The notes: generated by a model not told the origin, from the sequence alone. A DNA stretch of 64,000 nt from Candidatus Fukatsuia endosymbiont of Tuberolachnus salignus (GCF_964030845.1 NZ_OZ034983.1:2790001-2854000), one strand, 5' to 3'; positions 43,936 to 52,810 are shown, numbered from the stretch's first letter. Numbers and translations are program-made.

Positions 43936-44904
43936 ATGGCAACGTTAGATCCTGCACGTACCTCAGCAAAATCCATCGCTCGCGTTATCCTGTCGGTTAA
44001 AACACTATTGCAACGCATTCAGCTGACCCAAGGCCGTAAACTGGTAATAGCACTGCCGTATCTCTGGCTATTTTTGCTGTTTATGTTGCCCTTCCTGATC
44101 GTGTTTAAAATCAGTCTGGCCGAGGTGGTACGCACCATCCCACCCTACTCTGATCTCGTTACCTGGTTGGACGGCAAGCTAAGTATTGCGCTGAATCTGG
44201 GTAATTACCTGCAATTACTCAACGATCGACTGTACATCGATGCTTATCTACAATCCTTGCAAGTTGCACTTATCTCGACGCTATGTTGTCTACTTATTGG
44301 TTACCCACTGGCGTGGGCGATTGCTCAAAGTAAATCTTCTACACGCAATATTTTTCTTTTGCTGATTATCCTGCCATCTTGGACATCATTTTTAATCCGA
44401 GTTTATGCTTGGATGGGGTTGCTAAAAAACAATGGCATCCTAAATAACTTGTTGATGTGGTCAGGTATTATTGATCAACCCTTGGTGATCCTGCATACCA
44501 ATCTCGCGGTATACATTGGGATCGTTTATTCCTACTTGCCTTTCATGGTATTACCTATCTACACCGCGTTAACACGGCTAGATTATTCATTAGTAGAAGC
44601 AGCATTAGATCTCGGTGCTAAACCATTTAAAACATTCGTCAATGTCATTATCCCACTGACTAAAGGCGGTATTATCGCCGGCTCGATGCTGGTCTTTATC
44701 CCAGCGGTGGGAGAATTTGTTATCCCTGAATTATTGGGAGGACCGGATAGCATTATGATCGGTCGTATCCTGTGGCAAGAATTTTTTAATAATCGCGATT
44801 GGCCGGTAGCTTCAGCGGTGGCGATAGTCATGCTGGCCTTACTGATTATGCCAATACTCTGGTTTCATAAGCATCAAAACAAGAGACTTCTTGCAAAACC
44901 GTAA
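43936..44904 (+). CDS. potH: PotH, putrescine permease with MITE-derived C-terminus
   Basis: 322 residues from ATG 43936. Six transmembrane helices and the EAA loop (EAALDLGAKPFKTFVNVIIP) match E. coli PotH, and the homologous region ends at LWFHKHQNK. The last residues RLLAKP and the TAA come from a MITE-A element inserted at 44883, so the native C-terminus has been replaced. The replaced segment is short and cytoplasmic in homologues, so function is probably kept. Confidence 0.94.
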   Translation: MATLDPARTSAKSIARVILSVKTLLQRIQLTQGRKLVIALPYLWLFLLFMLPFLIVFKISLAEVVRTIPPYSDLVTWLDGKLSIALNLGNYLQLLNDRLYIDAYLQSLQVALISTLCCLLIGYPLAWAIAQSKSSTRNIFLLLIILPSWTSFLIRVYAWMGLLKNNGILNNLLMWSGIIDQPLVILHTNLAVYIGIVYSYLPFMVLPIYTALTRLDYSLVEAALDLGAKPFKTFVNVIIPLTKGGIIAGSMLVFIPAVGEFVIPELLGGPDSIMIGRILWQEFFNNRDWPVASAVAIVMLALLIMPILWFHKHQNKRLLAKP

Positions 44905-45026
44905 CAAGTGGTATGAAGTCAAGGCACTCGGAGCACAATAACTGCGTGGTATATATGCGTACATGAGGATTGTGAGCACCACGTAACGCCGAATTCACAC
45001 CAAGCAGTGGGTTTGCAAGAAGTCTA
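44883..45026. repeat. MITE-A copy at the potH 3' end (144 bp)
   Basis: Left arm AGACTTCTTGCAAAACCG and right arm GGGTTTGCAAGAAGTCTA; interior AAGTCAAGGCACTCGGAGCA and TGAGCACCACGTAACGC. Its first 22 bases encode the potH C-terminus. It separates potH and potI by 141 bp. Confidence 0.88.
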
Positions 45027-45045
45027 AGACAATAGGAGCCAGGAT

Positions 45046-45885
45046 GTGAAAAACTCAGTACACTCGGTATGGCGTCGCCTGATCCTATTGATAGGCTACA
45101 CCTTCCTCTATGCTCCGATGTTAATACTGGTCGTCTATTCATTTAACAGTTCCAAATTGGTGACAGTTTGGGCGGGCTGGTCGGTTCGTTGGTACAGTGA
45201 ATTATTTAATGACTCGACGATGATTTCAGCCGTAGGGCTCAGCTTGACAATAGCAGCAGCATCGGCAACGATGGCAGTGGTGCTCGGTACCCTGGCCGCT
45301 GTTGTGATGATCAGATTTGGGCGTTTTCGCGGTTCAACCGGTTTTGCCTTTATGTTAACGGCACCTTTGGTTATGCCAGATGTGATCACCGGTCTATCAT
45401 TACTATTGCTATTTGTTGCTATGGGACATGCCATTGGCTGGCCGGCGGAACGCGGCATGGTCACCATCTGGTTAGCACATGTTACTTTCTGCAGCGCCTA
45501 TGTCACTGTGGTGGTCAGCTCAAGATTACGCGAATTAGACCGTTCGATTGAAGAAGCGGCAATGGATCTCGGCGCAACACCACTGAAAGTATTCTTTGTG
45601 ATCACTGTCCCCATGATTACCCCAGCATTGGTATCTGGCTGGCTACTTGCATTTACACTCTCTCTAGATGATTTGGTGATCGCCAGCTTTGTTGCTGGCC
45701 CTGGCGCGACTACCTTGCCTATGTTGGTGTTCTCTAGCGTACGGATGGGCGTTAATCCAGAAATCAACGCGTTAGCGACATTGATCCTATTAGTCGTGGG
45801 TGTTATCGGTTTGATCACATGGTGGTTTATGTCACGAGTAGAAAAACAGCGACTACGTGACCTGCGTAGAGCCGCGCGGGGTTGA
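45046..45885 (+). CDS. potI: PotI, putrescine permease
   Basis: 279 residues from GTG 45046, preceded by AGGAG. YTFLYAPMLILVVYSFNSSK opens the first helix; the EAA loop is EEAAMDLGATPLKVFFVITV. It pairs with PotH in the membrane. Translation does not couple to potH because of the MITE-A insertion between them. Confidence 0.95.
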   Translation: MKNSVHSVWRRLILLIGYTFLYAPMLILVVYSFNSSKLVTVWAGWSVRWYSELFNDSTMISAVGLSLTIAAASATMAVVLGTLAAVVMIRFGRFRGSTGFAFMLTAPLVMPDVITGLSLLLLFVAMGHAIGWPAERGMVTIWLAHVTFCSAYVTVVVSSRLRELDRSIEEAAMDLGATPLKVFFVITVPMITPALVSGWLLAFTLSLDDLVIASFVAGPGATTLPMLVFSSVRMGVNPEINALATLILLVVGVIGLITWWFMSRVEKQRLRDLRRAARG

Positions 45886-45893
45886 TATTATAC

Positions 45894-46730
45894 CTATTTC
45901 ACTTGCCGATATCTTAACGCCTTACGTTCAATGACATTAACGCCGACATCTAGTAATAACGCACATAGGGTTAATAATAAGGTACCTGCCAATATCGTAT
46001 TGATATCAAAGTTACCTTCTGCTTGCAGAATCAAGTAACCAATGCCACGAGAGGATCCCAAATACTCACCCACAACGGCACCCACAAAGGCCAGGCCGAT
46101 CGCAGTATGCAAGCTGGAGAATACCCATGACGTAGCGGATGGCAGATAGACTGTCAATAATTGCTGTCGCCGGCTCGCACCTAGCATACGCACATTGGCT
46201 AACAGTGTAGGATTAACGTCACGCACACCCTGATAAACGTTAAAAAACACGACAAAAAATACTAATGTGATAGCAAACGCAACTTTTGACCAAATGCCCA
46301 GACCAAACCACATGGCAAAAATGGGTGCCAAAATCACACGTGGTAGCGAATTCACGGCTTTGATATAGGGCGCTAATAGCGCAGAAGCCAACGGAGAGAC
46401 ACCAAGATAAAGCCCAGCCAACATGCCAGCCAAAGTTCCCAAGGTAAACGCAAGTAAAGTTTCCGTTAACGTAATAATTAAATGAGGGTAAATCTGCGCC
46501 GGAAAAGAGAGAGAGAAAAGCAGCCTATCCCCCCACTCAATATCCATTTTTCCTTCTCCCTGAGTAAACCATTGCCAGAGATTCATCAGTACCTTACAAG
46601 GTTCGCCGAAAAAAAATGCCAGTTGCGGGTTCCATGACATGATCTCCCATAGCGTCAAAAAACAGCCAAGCAATAGAAGTTTTCCCAGTAACAAGGCGGT
46701 CGGGGAGATGTTAACGTTTTTACACTTCAT
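45894..46730 (-). CDS. ABC transporter permease (SsuC/TauC type)
   Basis: About 278 residues if started at ATG 46730 (MKCKNVNISPTALLLGKLLL); an ATG at 46736 is possible. The frame is open further to 46868 but that part overlaps the ATPase gene. It has six hydrophobic segments and the permease loop ANVRMLGASRRQQLLTVYLP, as in BPD_transp_1 permeases of the nitrate/sulfonate/taurine family. It overlaps the ATPase gene by 11 nt. The substrate cannot be told from sequence; thiamine precursors, sulfonates or other small anions are options. Confidence 0.85.
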   Translation of the reverse strand: MKCKNVNISPTALLLGKLLLLGCFLTLWEIMSWNPQLAFFFGEPCKVLMNLWQWFTQGEGKMDIEWGDRLLFSLSFPAQIYPHLIITLTETLLAFTLGTLAGMLAGLYLGVSPLASALLAPYIKAVNSLPRVILAPIFAMWFGLGIWSKVAFAITLVFFVVFFNVYQGVRDVNPTLLANVRMLGASRRQQLLTVYLPSATSWVFSSLHTAIGLAFVGAVVGEYLGSSRGIGYLILQAEGNFDINTILAGTLLLTLCALLLDVGVNVIERKALRYRQVK

Positions 46731-47568
46731 GATCATGAGACAAACCATGTTGATAGTTTTTAAGCACTTCGCTACGTAGCACATCCCAAATATTACGATG
46801 TAGTGCAACAAAATCGGGATGGCTTCTGATTTCTGCCACATCTCGTGGACGTGGCAGAGAAACATCAAATTCTCCTATCGGGCGCGTAGCGGGGCCAGCC
46901 GAAAGCACAACCACCCGGTCTGCCAGAGCAATCGCTTCGTCCAGATCGTGGGTGATAAATAGCACCGCACTTTTTTTCTTCTCCCACAACGCCAGCAATT
47001 CATTTTCCATCAGCTGACGTGTCTGTATATCCAGTGAAGAAAAAGGTTCATCCATCAAAATGATATCTGGATCAAGGATCAGTGTTTGTGCCAATGCCAC
47101 ACGCTTACGCATTCCGCCAGAAAGCTGAGAAGGATAGCGATCTGCTGAGGCTGCCAGCCCTACACGTGTCAACCATTCCCTTCCTCGAGTACTAGACTCT
47201 CCGGGTGACATACCACGGTAGGTTAACCCTAATACCACATTTTCCAGCACGGTGAACCAAGGCATTAACACTTCTTTTTGAAACATGTACCCTGCACGCT
47301 GATTAATACCGTTCAATGGTTCATTAAATACCAGGATGTGCCCCGAAGAAGGCGCTATCAACCCCGCACAAAGATTCAGTAACGTCGATTTTCCGCAACC
47401 CGTTGGACCAACGACAGCAACAAACTCTCCGGCATTGACCGTCAAGGTGGTTTCCGCCAGTACAATCAACCTTTCCAAAGGATCCAGTGAGTTCACATAG
47501 TGATATGAAACCGCATGCAACCACAGTGCCTTGTCTTCTATTTTTCCAGAAGGCTGATTAAAGTGCAT
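46720..47568 (-). CDS. ABC transporter ATPase (SsuB/TauB type)
   Basis: 282 residues from ATG 47568 (MHFNQPSGKIEDKALWLHAV), which overlaps the end of the binding-protein gene. Walker A VGPTGCGKST, signature LSGGMRKRVALAQTL, Walker B IILMDEPFSSLD and switch His in FITHDLDEAIALADRV. It energises the adjacent permease. The three-gene set is absent from the E. coli potI-artM interval. Confidence 0.9.
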   Translation of the reverse strand: MHFNQPSGKIEDKALWLHAVSYHYVNSLDPLERLIVLAETTLTVNAGEFVAVVGPTGCGKSTLLNLCAGLIAPSSGHILVFNEPLNGINQRAGYMFQKEVLMPWFTVLENVVLGLTYRGMSPGESSTRGREWLTRVGLAASADRYPSQLSGGMRKRVALAQTLILDPDIILMDEPFSSLDIQTRQLMENELLALWEKKKSAVLFITHDLDEAIALADRVVVLSAGPATRPIGEFDVSLPRPRDVAEIRSHPDFVALHRNIWDVLRSEVLKNYQHGLSHDHEV

Positions 47569-48598
47569 GCTGCTGCTCAGATAATACCTGTTGTGCAACT
47601 AATACATAGTGATTAGTCCAGGTACGAGAAAGATCGATATTTTCAGGGTGAATACTGGGGTTGAATGTCGCCAGCGCATGTAATGCTGTTTTCGCCGCAG
47701 CAGGGGAGAATAGCCCATCTTTTGATATAGCATGACGGATATTAGCGTAAGCCGTTTTATAAAGTTCGGGATCGCCTTGTAAATAATTTTTAGGCACCAC
47801 AGCTGCAACTTCCTCGGGTGAAGCTGTGCTGAGCCAGTGTAGTGCTTTAAGCATGGCTTGGGTCAGTGCCTGTACGGTAGCGGGGTTATCCTTTAGAAAG
47901 GATCCTTGAGCGTAAAGAGAACCCGCTGGCATCGCACCACCGAAAATGGCTTCAGTGCCTGACAATGTGCGAGTATCGGCAATAACAGTAATCTCGTTAT
48001 TTTTTTCGAGTAAAGAAATGACAGGTTCTGTGTTGGCGATAGCATCAATACGTCCTGAGCGTAGCGCATCAACAGCACCAGCTGAAGTGCCAACACCAAT
48101 AAAAGAGACGTCCTGTGGTGTTAAACCTCCTTTTGCCAGGACAAAACTCGCCACCATATTGGTGGAGGAACCTGGTGAGCTAATACCGATTTTCTTTCCT
48201 TTTAAATCGGCAATCTGACGATAATTGGGCAAGGTTTTTCGTGAGACGCCGACAACAATCTGTGGTGCTAAGCCTGTCATGATGAACGCGGTAATGTACT
48301 GATTTTTTGCTTGTAATTTGATCGTATGCTCGTACGCACCACTGACCACATCGGCACTGCCGCCAATCATCGCTTGCAACGCCTTGCCGCCACCTGCGAA
48401 ATCAACAATTTCAACGTGCAATCCGGCCTGTTCGAAATAGCCTCGCTGCTGTGCAATGGTCAGCGGGAGATTATAAAGAACACTCTTTCCTCCCACCGCA
48501 ATAGTGACACGGGGTTTTTCTAACAAGGTCGATGATGAAATAGCCTGAGCACTAAACAATAATAAGACAACCAAAATTCCTTTAAAAATAGATTGCAC
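47558..48598 (-). CDS. NMT1/SsuA-like periplasmic binding protein
   Basis: 346 residues if started at GTG 48598, eight nt after GGAG; the GTG one codon earlier is equally possible, and the frame opens at a TTG at 48634. A clear signal peptide follows (QSIFKGILVVLLLFSAQAIS). NMT1-type features: YNLPLTIAQQRGYFEQAGLH and VDFAGGGKALQAMIGGSADV, GKKIGISSPGSSTN. It captures an unidentified small molecule for the permease-ATPase pair downstream. It starts just after artM ends, so it may be read together with the art operon. Confidence 0.88.
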   Translation of the reverse strand: MQSIFKGILVVLLLFSAQAISSSTLLEKPRVTIAVGGKSVLYNLPLTIAQQRGYFEQAGLHVEIVDFAGGGKALQAMIGGSADVVSGAYEHTIKLQAKNQYITAFIMTGLAPQIVVGVSRKTLPNYRQIADLKGKKIGISSPGSSTNMVASFVLAKGGLTPQDVSFIGVGTSAGAVDALRSGRIDAIANTEPVISLLEKNNEITVIADTRTLSGTEAIFGGAMPAGSLYAQGSFLKDNPATVQALTQAMLKALHWLSTASPEEVAAVVPKNYLQGDPELYKTAYANIRHAISKDGLFSPAAAKTALHALATFNPSIHPENIDLSRTWTNHYVLVAQQVLSEQQHAL

Positions 48599-48630
48599 CA
48601 CGTGATCTCCTATATCCAAGCGGTTAATTA

Positions 48631-49386
48631 TCAATTACAGCGTTCAAAAGCCAAGGCGCGCTGCTCGACTAAACGCATTAACAACGTTAATAACCCGTTA
48701 ATACACAAGTAGACGACAGCGGTTGCAGCAAACACCATGACGTCATAAGTACGACCGTATATCATTTGGCTGTAACCCATTACCTCCATCAACGTAATGG
48801 TATAGGCCAAAGAAGTACTTTTAAACACCAATATTACTTCATTAGAGTATGAAGAAAGCGATCGTTTCAATGCGAAAGGAAGTAAAATCCGCAAGGACTG
48901 CATCCTTGACATACCTAGAGCAACACAAGCTTGCCACTGACCTTGGGGAATGGCCCGCACTGTGCCATAAAACAACTGAGTACTGTAAGCAGCACTGTTT
49001 AGTGCCAGTGCTATCATGGCACACAGCCAAGGTTGTGACAGCAGATCCCATAGCCACGGGTACTCACGAATTGACGGGAATTGCCCTGAACCGTAATAAA
49101 TCAAAAAAATCTGAACCAGTAGAGGAGTACCGGTAAACAGGGTGATATAGATTTTTACTAAAGGTGCTAGCAACGGTGTTTTGATGATACTTCTTGCCAT
49201 GAAACCCGCTACAGGGTGTGCATCCTGCATCTTGACGCCACAACACTCGCCACGCTGTCGTAAAAAATCCATTGTCAAAACGATGGTAAATAGCACGGCC
49301 AGCAACAATGCAAGCAACAGTGATGCCATAGTCAGCGTCAGACTGGTGTACAATCCTTTGATTATCTCGGGTAAATATTCAAACAT
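48631..49386 (-). CDS. artM: ArtM, arginine ABC permease with internal insertion
   Basis: 251 residues from ATG 49386 (MFEYLPEIIKGLYTSLTLTM), overlapping the artQ stop. E. coli ArtM has 222; the extra 30 residues (from about 38, MDFLRQRGECCGVKMQDAHP) follow the first transmembrane helix and contain Cys-Cys. The remainder, including YITLFTGTPLLVQIFLIYYG and SSYSNEVILVFKSTSLAYTI, matches closely. It pairs with ArtQ for arginine import. Whether the insertion is lineage-wide needs comparison. Confidence 0.92.
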   Translation of the reverse strand: MFEYLPEIIKGLYTSLTLTMASLLLALLLAVLFTIVLTMDFLRQRGECCGVKMQDAHPVAGFMARSIIKTPLLAPLVKIYITLFTGTPLLVQIFLIYYGSGQFPSIREYPWLWDLLSQPWLCAMIALALNSAAYSTQLFYGTVRAIPQGQWQACVALGMSRMQSLRILLPFALKRSLSSYSNEVILVFKSTSLAYTITLMEVMGYSQMIYGRTYDVMVFAATAVVYLCINGLLTLLMRLVEQRALAFERCN

Positions 49387-50101
49387 CAGCCAAGTTCCGT
49401 TCAAAATCTGTAGTACGGAATTCAATCCACTTAATCAGGTACTGACTCAGTAAAGTGATCACCAGATAAATCATTGCCACAATAAGATACCAGGTGAAAG
49501 GTTCCTGAGTACGGGTGGCAATGCTTTTAGTTTGTAACATCAAATCGTTAACGCTGATCAATGATACTAATGCGGTATCCTTCAATAACACCAACCATTG
49601 ATTACCCAAACCAGGCAGTGCATGACGCCACATTTGCGGCATAATCAGCCGGAAGAAAATCACGGCGGGCTTGAGAGCCAATGCCTGAGCCGATTCCCAC
49701 TGACTGATCGGCACGGCTTTCAGCGCACCACGTAGAGTTTGTGAAGCATAGGCAGCATAGAGCAAAGCCAGAGCAATCACTGCACATAAAAAAGGACTCA
49801 CTTCAAAACTATCGATATTCAATCTGAGCGGTAATTGAAACAGATAAAAATTCAACGTGAATCCATCAGACAACAACATCAATAACTGAGAAGAGCCAAA
49901 ATAGATGAAAAGAACCACCAAAATTTCTGGTAATCCGCGTAACAACGTGACAAGAGAGGTACCGAGATAACGAAAAAACCGCCAACGTGACGACTCCCAA
50001 ACAGCAAATAGCATCGCTAACAGCAAACCAGAAATTAATGCACAGACAGCGAGGCCAACGGTCATCCCTGCAGCATTAACCAAAGACTGAAAGTCATTCA
50101 T
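49379..50101 (-). CDS. artQ: ArtQ, arginine ABC permease
   Basis: 240 residues from ATG 50101 (MNDFQSLVNAAGMTVGLAVC). Strong match to E. coli ArtQ, for example LRGLPEILVVLFIYFGSSQL and LLKDTALVSLISVNDLMLQT. It overlaps artM by 8 nt and follows artJ by 21 nt. Polar amino-acid permease, inner membrane. Confidence 0.95.
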   Translation of the reverse strand: MNDFQSLVNAAGMTVGLAVCALISGLLLAMLFAVWESSRWRFFRYLGTSLVTLLRGLPEILVVLFIYFGSSQLLMLLSDGFTLNFYLFQLPLRLNIDSFEVSPFLCAVIALALLYAAYASQTLRGALKAVPISQWESAQALALKPAVIFFRLIMPQMWRHALPGLGNQWLVLLKDTALVSLISVNDLMLQTKSIATRTQEPFTWYLIVAMIYLVITLLSQYLIKWIEFRTTDFERNLADV

Positions 50102-50122
50102 AAAACCCACCCCCCGAGCCGT

Positions 50123-50869
50123 CTACTGTTTAAACCACTTATTGTAGAGGGTTTGATAAGTGCCATCCTGTCTTACCTGTACCAAGGCCGCATTTAATTT
50201 ATTCAGCAACTCAGTATTGTTGTGACGCACTGCAATCCCCAAACCACTACCGAAATAATGAGCATCGGTAATCTTATCGCCAACAGCGACCAGGGTCTTA
50301 TTCTTTTTTAGCCACTCATTCACCACGGCGGTATCACCAAATACCGCATCCAGACGATCATTTTTTAGATCTAGGATCGCATTTTGATAGCTGTCATAGG
50401 GAACGGTAGTAATTTCGGGATGTTCTTGCTGTAAAAATTGTTGGTGAGTCGTGCCATTTTGCATACCAACACGTTTACCACGCAATGAACCGATATCCGT
50501 GATTGTGTTTTTCTGCTTAAGCACGTTACGCGTAATAAATAGCGCGGAATTTTCATAATAAGGTTTACTGAAATCAACTTGTTTCAAACGCTCGGCAGTA
50601 ATATCCATCCCCGAAATAATTGCGTCAAAACGACGAAATTTCAAACTTGGAATCAAACTGTCAAACGCTTGATTAGTAAAATTACAGGGGACGTCCATTT
50701 TTTTACACAGAGCCTGTGCCAATTCAATATCAAAACCCTGTATTTCATTATCGGCGCCAATAAATTCAAAAGGGGGGTAAGAGGCTTCTGTCGCAAAGCT
50801 AATCGGCTTAGCAGCAAAAACAGTAAAATTGAGACTGGCAATAAACACAGTAATGATTAATTTTTTCAT
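50123..50869 (-). CDS. artJ: ArtJ/ArtI, periplasmic arginine-binding protein
   Basis: 248 residues with a signal peptide ending FAAKP. Typical SBP_bac_3 motifs: FATEASYPPFEFIGADNEIQ, GFDIELAQALCKKM, DAIISGMDIT, GMQNGTTHQQ. Similar to both ArtJ and ArtI; ArtJ by the closer resemblance of several segments to what I recall. Only one binding protein is present, whereas E. coli has two. Confidence 0.9.
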   Translation of the reverse strand: MKKLIITVFIASLNFTVFAAKPISFATEASYPPFEFIGADNEIQGFDIELAQALCKKMDVPCNFTNQAFDSLIPSLKFRRFDAIISGMDITAERLKQVDFSKPYYENSALFITRNVLKQKNTITDIGSLRGKRVGMQNGTTHQQFLQQEHPEITTVPYDSYQNAILDLKNDRLDAVFGDTAVVNEWLKKNKTLVAVGDKITDAHYFGSGLGIAVRHNNTELLNKLNAALVQVRQDGTYQTLYNKWFKQ

Positions 50870-50888
50870 CTTATATCCTTAATAAATA

Positions 50889-51617
50889 TCAATGTGACAA
50901 ATAATGAGCAAAAGCTGCGGTTTTGGGCGCGGTAAAATGACTGGCATTACCTTGCTCGATCACATGCCCCTTTTCCATATAAACTACTCGACTGGCAGTT
51001 TTACGTGCTACTTCAACTTCATGAGTCACTATCACCTGCGTGATCCCGGTTGCCGATAATTCACGGATAATGTTCACTATTTGTGCGGTTATTCCCGGGT
51101 CTAATGCCGCGGTAGGCTCATCAAATAACAATACCCGAGGTTCCATCATTAGCGCACGGGCAATCGCCACCCGTTGTTGCTGACCACCAGAGAGATGCAA
51201 AGGAAAACGCTGAGCAAAATCGGTTAAACCTAAACGGCTCAGCAATCTTTGCGCACGCTCTCGTGCTTCTTCTTTTGACAGATCTAATACCCGGCAAGGC
51301 GCTTCTATCAGATTTTGCATGACATTGAGATGTGGCCACAGATGATATTGCTGAAAAACAATGCCCACATTACGGCGCAGTTCGCGGATAGCGGTTGCTT
51401 TCAGCTTTTGGCTAAAATCAAATTGGTTACCCGCAATCGCCAGTGACCCTGAGCGGGGTATTTCCAACAGATTCAACACCCGCAATAACGAGCTTTTACC
51501 GGCACCACTGGGCCCCAGCAACACCAATGTTTCTCCTGCAGGGCAGTCTAAGGTAACGTTGAACAATGCCTGATGTGAACCGTAGTAACAATTAATGGCG
51601 TTAAGTTGAATATTCAT
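50889..51617 (-). CDS. artP: ArtP, arginine ABC transporter ATPase
   Basis: 242 residues. Walker A LGPSGAGKSS, Q-loop VGIVFQQYHLWPHLNVMQN, signature LSGGQQQRVAIARAL, Walker B VLLFDEPTAALDP. It is the first gene of the art operon here (artP-artJ-artQ-artM), as in E. coli artPIQM, and lies just downstream of two candidate ARG boxes. Confidence 0.95.
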   Translation of the reverse strand: MNIQLNAINCYYGSHQALFNVTLDCPAGETLVLLGPSGAGKSSLLRVLNLLEIPRSGSLAIAGNQFDFSQKLKATAIRELRRNVGIVFQQYHLWPHLNVMQNLIEAPCRVLDLSKEEARERAQRLLSRLGLTDFAQRFPLHLSGGQQQRVAIARALMMEPRVLLFDEPTAALDPGITAQIVNIIRELSATGITQVIVTHEVEVARKTASRVVYMEKGHVIEQGNASHFTAPKTAAFAHYLSH

Positions 51618-51625
51618 GCTAAAAA

Positions 51626-51679
51626 TATGAATAATTAATGATGCTGATAAGGGTAACTGTTATCGAATAATTATGCAAT
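51626..51679 (-). promoter_or_regulatory. Two candidate ArgR (ARG) boxes upstream of artP
   Basis: TATGAATAATTAATGA (51626-51641) and TCGAATAATTATGCAA (51663-51678) both fit the ARG box TGAATAATTATTCA. In E. coli, ArgR with arginine represses artP and artJ. Centre spacing is about 36 bp, larger than the canonical 21 bp, so the pair may bind differently or only one may be real. Confidence 0.65.
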
Positions 51680-51804
51680 TTTTGTGCGTTAATCACAAAA
51701 TAATCGCATGAAACCATTATCGAACTAGGTTGCATCTAGAGGAAAGATTCAGTACCTTTACCGGATTCGAAGCATTCTACTGCCAAACAATAAGGAGCAT
51801 ACAA

Positions 51805-52207
51805 ATGGCATTGGTCGCATTTGATACACAACAAGTTGTAGAAGACCTTGAAAAGGCCGGTGTCTTGACATCTCATGCTAGAGCCATCTCTTTCGTTATT
51901 CGTAAATCTCACGAAACTGTAGACGTCGCCACTAAGCGTGACCTTGAACTTACATAGGGATATCGATGCCAGATTTGGAAAGACTGACACAGCAATAGCC
52001 GGATTCCGTAAAGATCTGTCGGCTGCAATAGCCGAAGTCCGCAAGGATATGGATGTACAGTTTGAACAAGTTGATAAACGTTTTGATCAATCTGAAAAAC
52101 GTTTTGATAAGCTTGAATCCAAATTCGATCGCATTCAATGGTTTCTTTATGCTGCGACCTTGGGTTTGCTGTTCAAGGAACAAATTACCCGGTTGCTTGG
52201 CATCTAG
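51805..52207 (+). pseudogene. DUF1640-like coiled-coil membrane protein, frameshifted
   Basis: From ATG 51805: MALVAFDTQQVVEDLEKAGV ... ATKRDLELT and stop at about 51957. In the +1 frame it continues HRDIDARFGKTDTAIAGFRK, DMDVQFEQVDKRFDQSEKRF, ending RIQWFLYAATLGLLFKEQIT. The paralogue at 56698 joins these two halves in one frame, so a one-base indel near 51950 broke this copy. Layout: conserved N-terminal domain, coiled coil, one C-terminal transmembrane helix, as in the DUF1640 family. The function of this family in bacteria is unknown. Confidence 0.7.
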
Positions 52208-52245
52208 TCTAAATGCGAGCACAAGAGATTGCGAACAGGTTCTAA
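52208..52245. repeat. MITE-B right-end fragment
   Basis: GCGAGCACAAGAGATTGCGA followed by ACAGGTTCTAAGGAAG matches the right arm of MITE-B at 41625-41653. It ends 11 bp before ybjQ and supplies its AAGGAAG Shine-Dalgarno. Confidence 0.7.
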
Positions 52246-52255
52246 GGAAGCGTGC

Positions 52256-52588
52256 ATGCAATTATCTACTACCCCAACCCTGCAAGGGTTTATCATTAGC
52301 GAATACTGCAGCATCGTCAGTAGTGAAGTCATGCTGAATATCAATGCGTTTCAAGGTTTTCTCACCGGTATACGTGATCTCATTGGTGGTCGGGTAAAAG
52401 GCTATGAATTAGCACTGCGTAAAGCCCGTGAGAATGCTTTTACTAAACTGCAAATACAGGCTGAAGAATTAGGCGCGCATGCGGTTGTTGGCATCACTAT
52501 TGATTATCAGATGATAGGTAAAGGCGGTAATATGCTGATGATCTGTATAAAGGGTACGGCAGTAAAACTATTAGCCCAAACCCCTTAG
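52256..52588 (+). CDS. ybjQ: YbjQ (UPF0145) family protein
   Basis: 110 residues from ATG 52256 (MQLSTTPTLQGFIISEYCSI). Matches E. coli YbjQ with TGIRDLIGGRVKGYELALRK, ARENAFTKL and GAHAVVGITIDYQ. It is a small pentameric fold protein of unknown function. Location near artP agrees with the E. coli order artP-ybjP-ybjQ, with ybjP missing and the DUF1640-like gene in its place. Confidence 0.9.
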   Translation: MQLSTTPTLQGFIISEYCSIVSSEVMLNINAFQGFLTGIRDLIGGRVKGYELALRKARENAFTKLQIQAEELGAHAVVGITIDYQMIGKGGNMLMICIKGTAVKLLAQTP

Positions 52589-52810
52589 TAATTATTTACC
52601 ACTTATTTATCTGGCAGTAGCATTAATAATATAACATAAATATAATAAATGAATTAATAGAAAAACCTCGATAAATATGTCGTGTTTTTTCTATTTATGT
52701 TTTTATTTTAAAATTTTAACCCTTTTTTGATATTTTGAAAACACAACAGGGTGTAATGTGGTTTTACTTTTTAAAAATAACAGTGAGAAAATAACTATGA
52801 GAGGATAATT
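52589..52810. other. AT-rich intergenic with shared 5' region
   Basis: No ORF. About 52728-52805 resembles 53505-53590 before the repeat-protein gene: both have TTTTTTGATATTTT, GTAAT...TTTTACT-like and ATAACARTGAGA(A/T)AATAA before the start codon. It may be a duplicated promoter. Confidence 0.45.

Noticed and set aside
46731..46868. Permease start at 46868
   Set aside because: That part overlaps the ATPase gene in another frame and lacks permease character; the overlapping ATG at 46730 fits operon structure.
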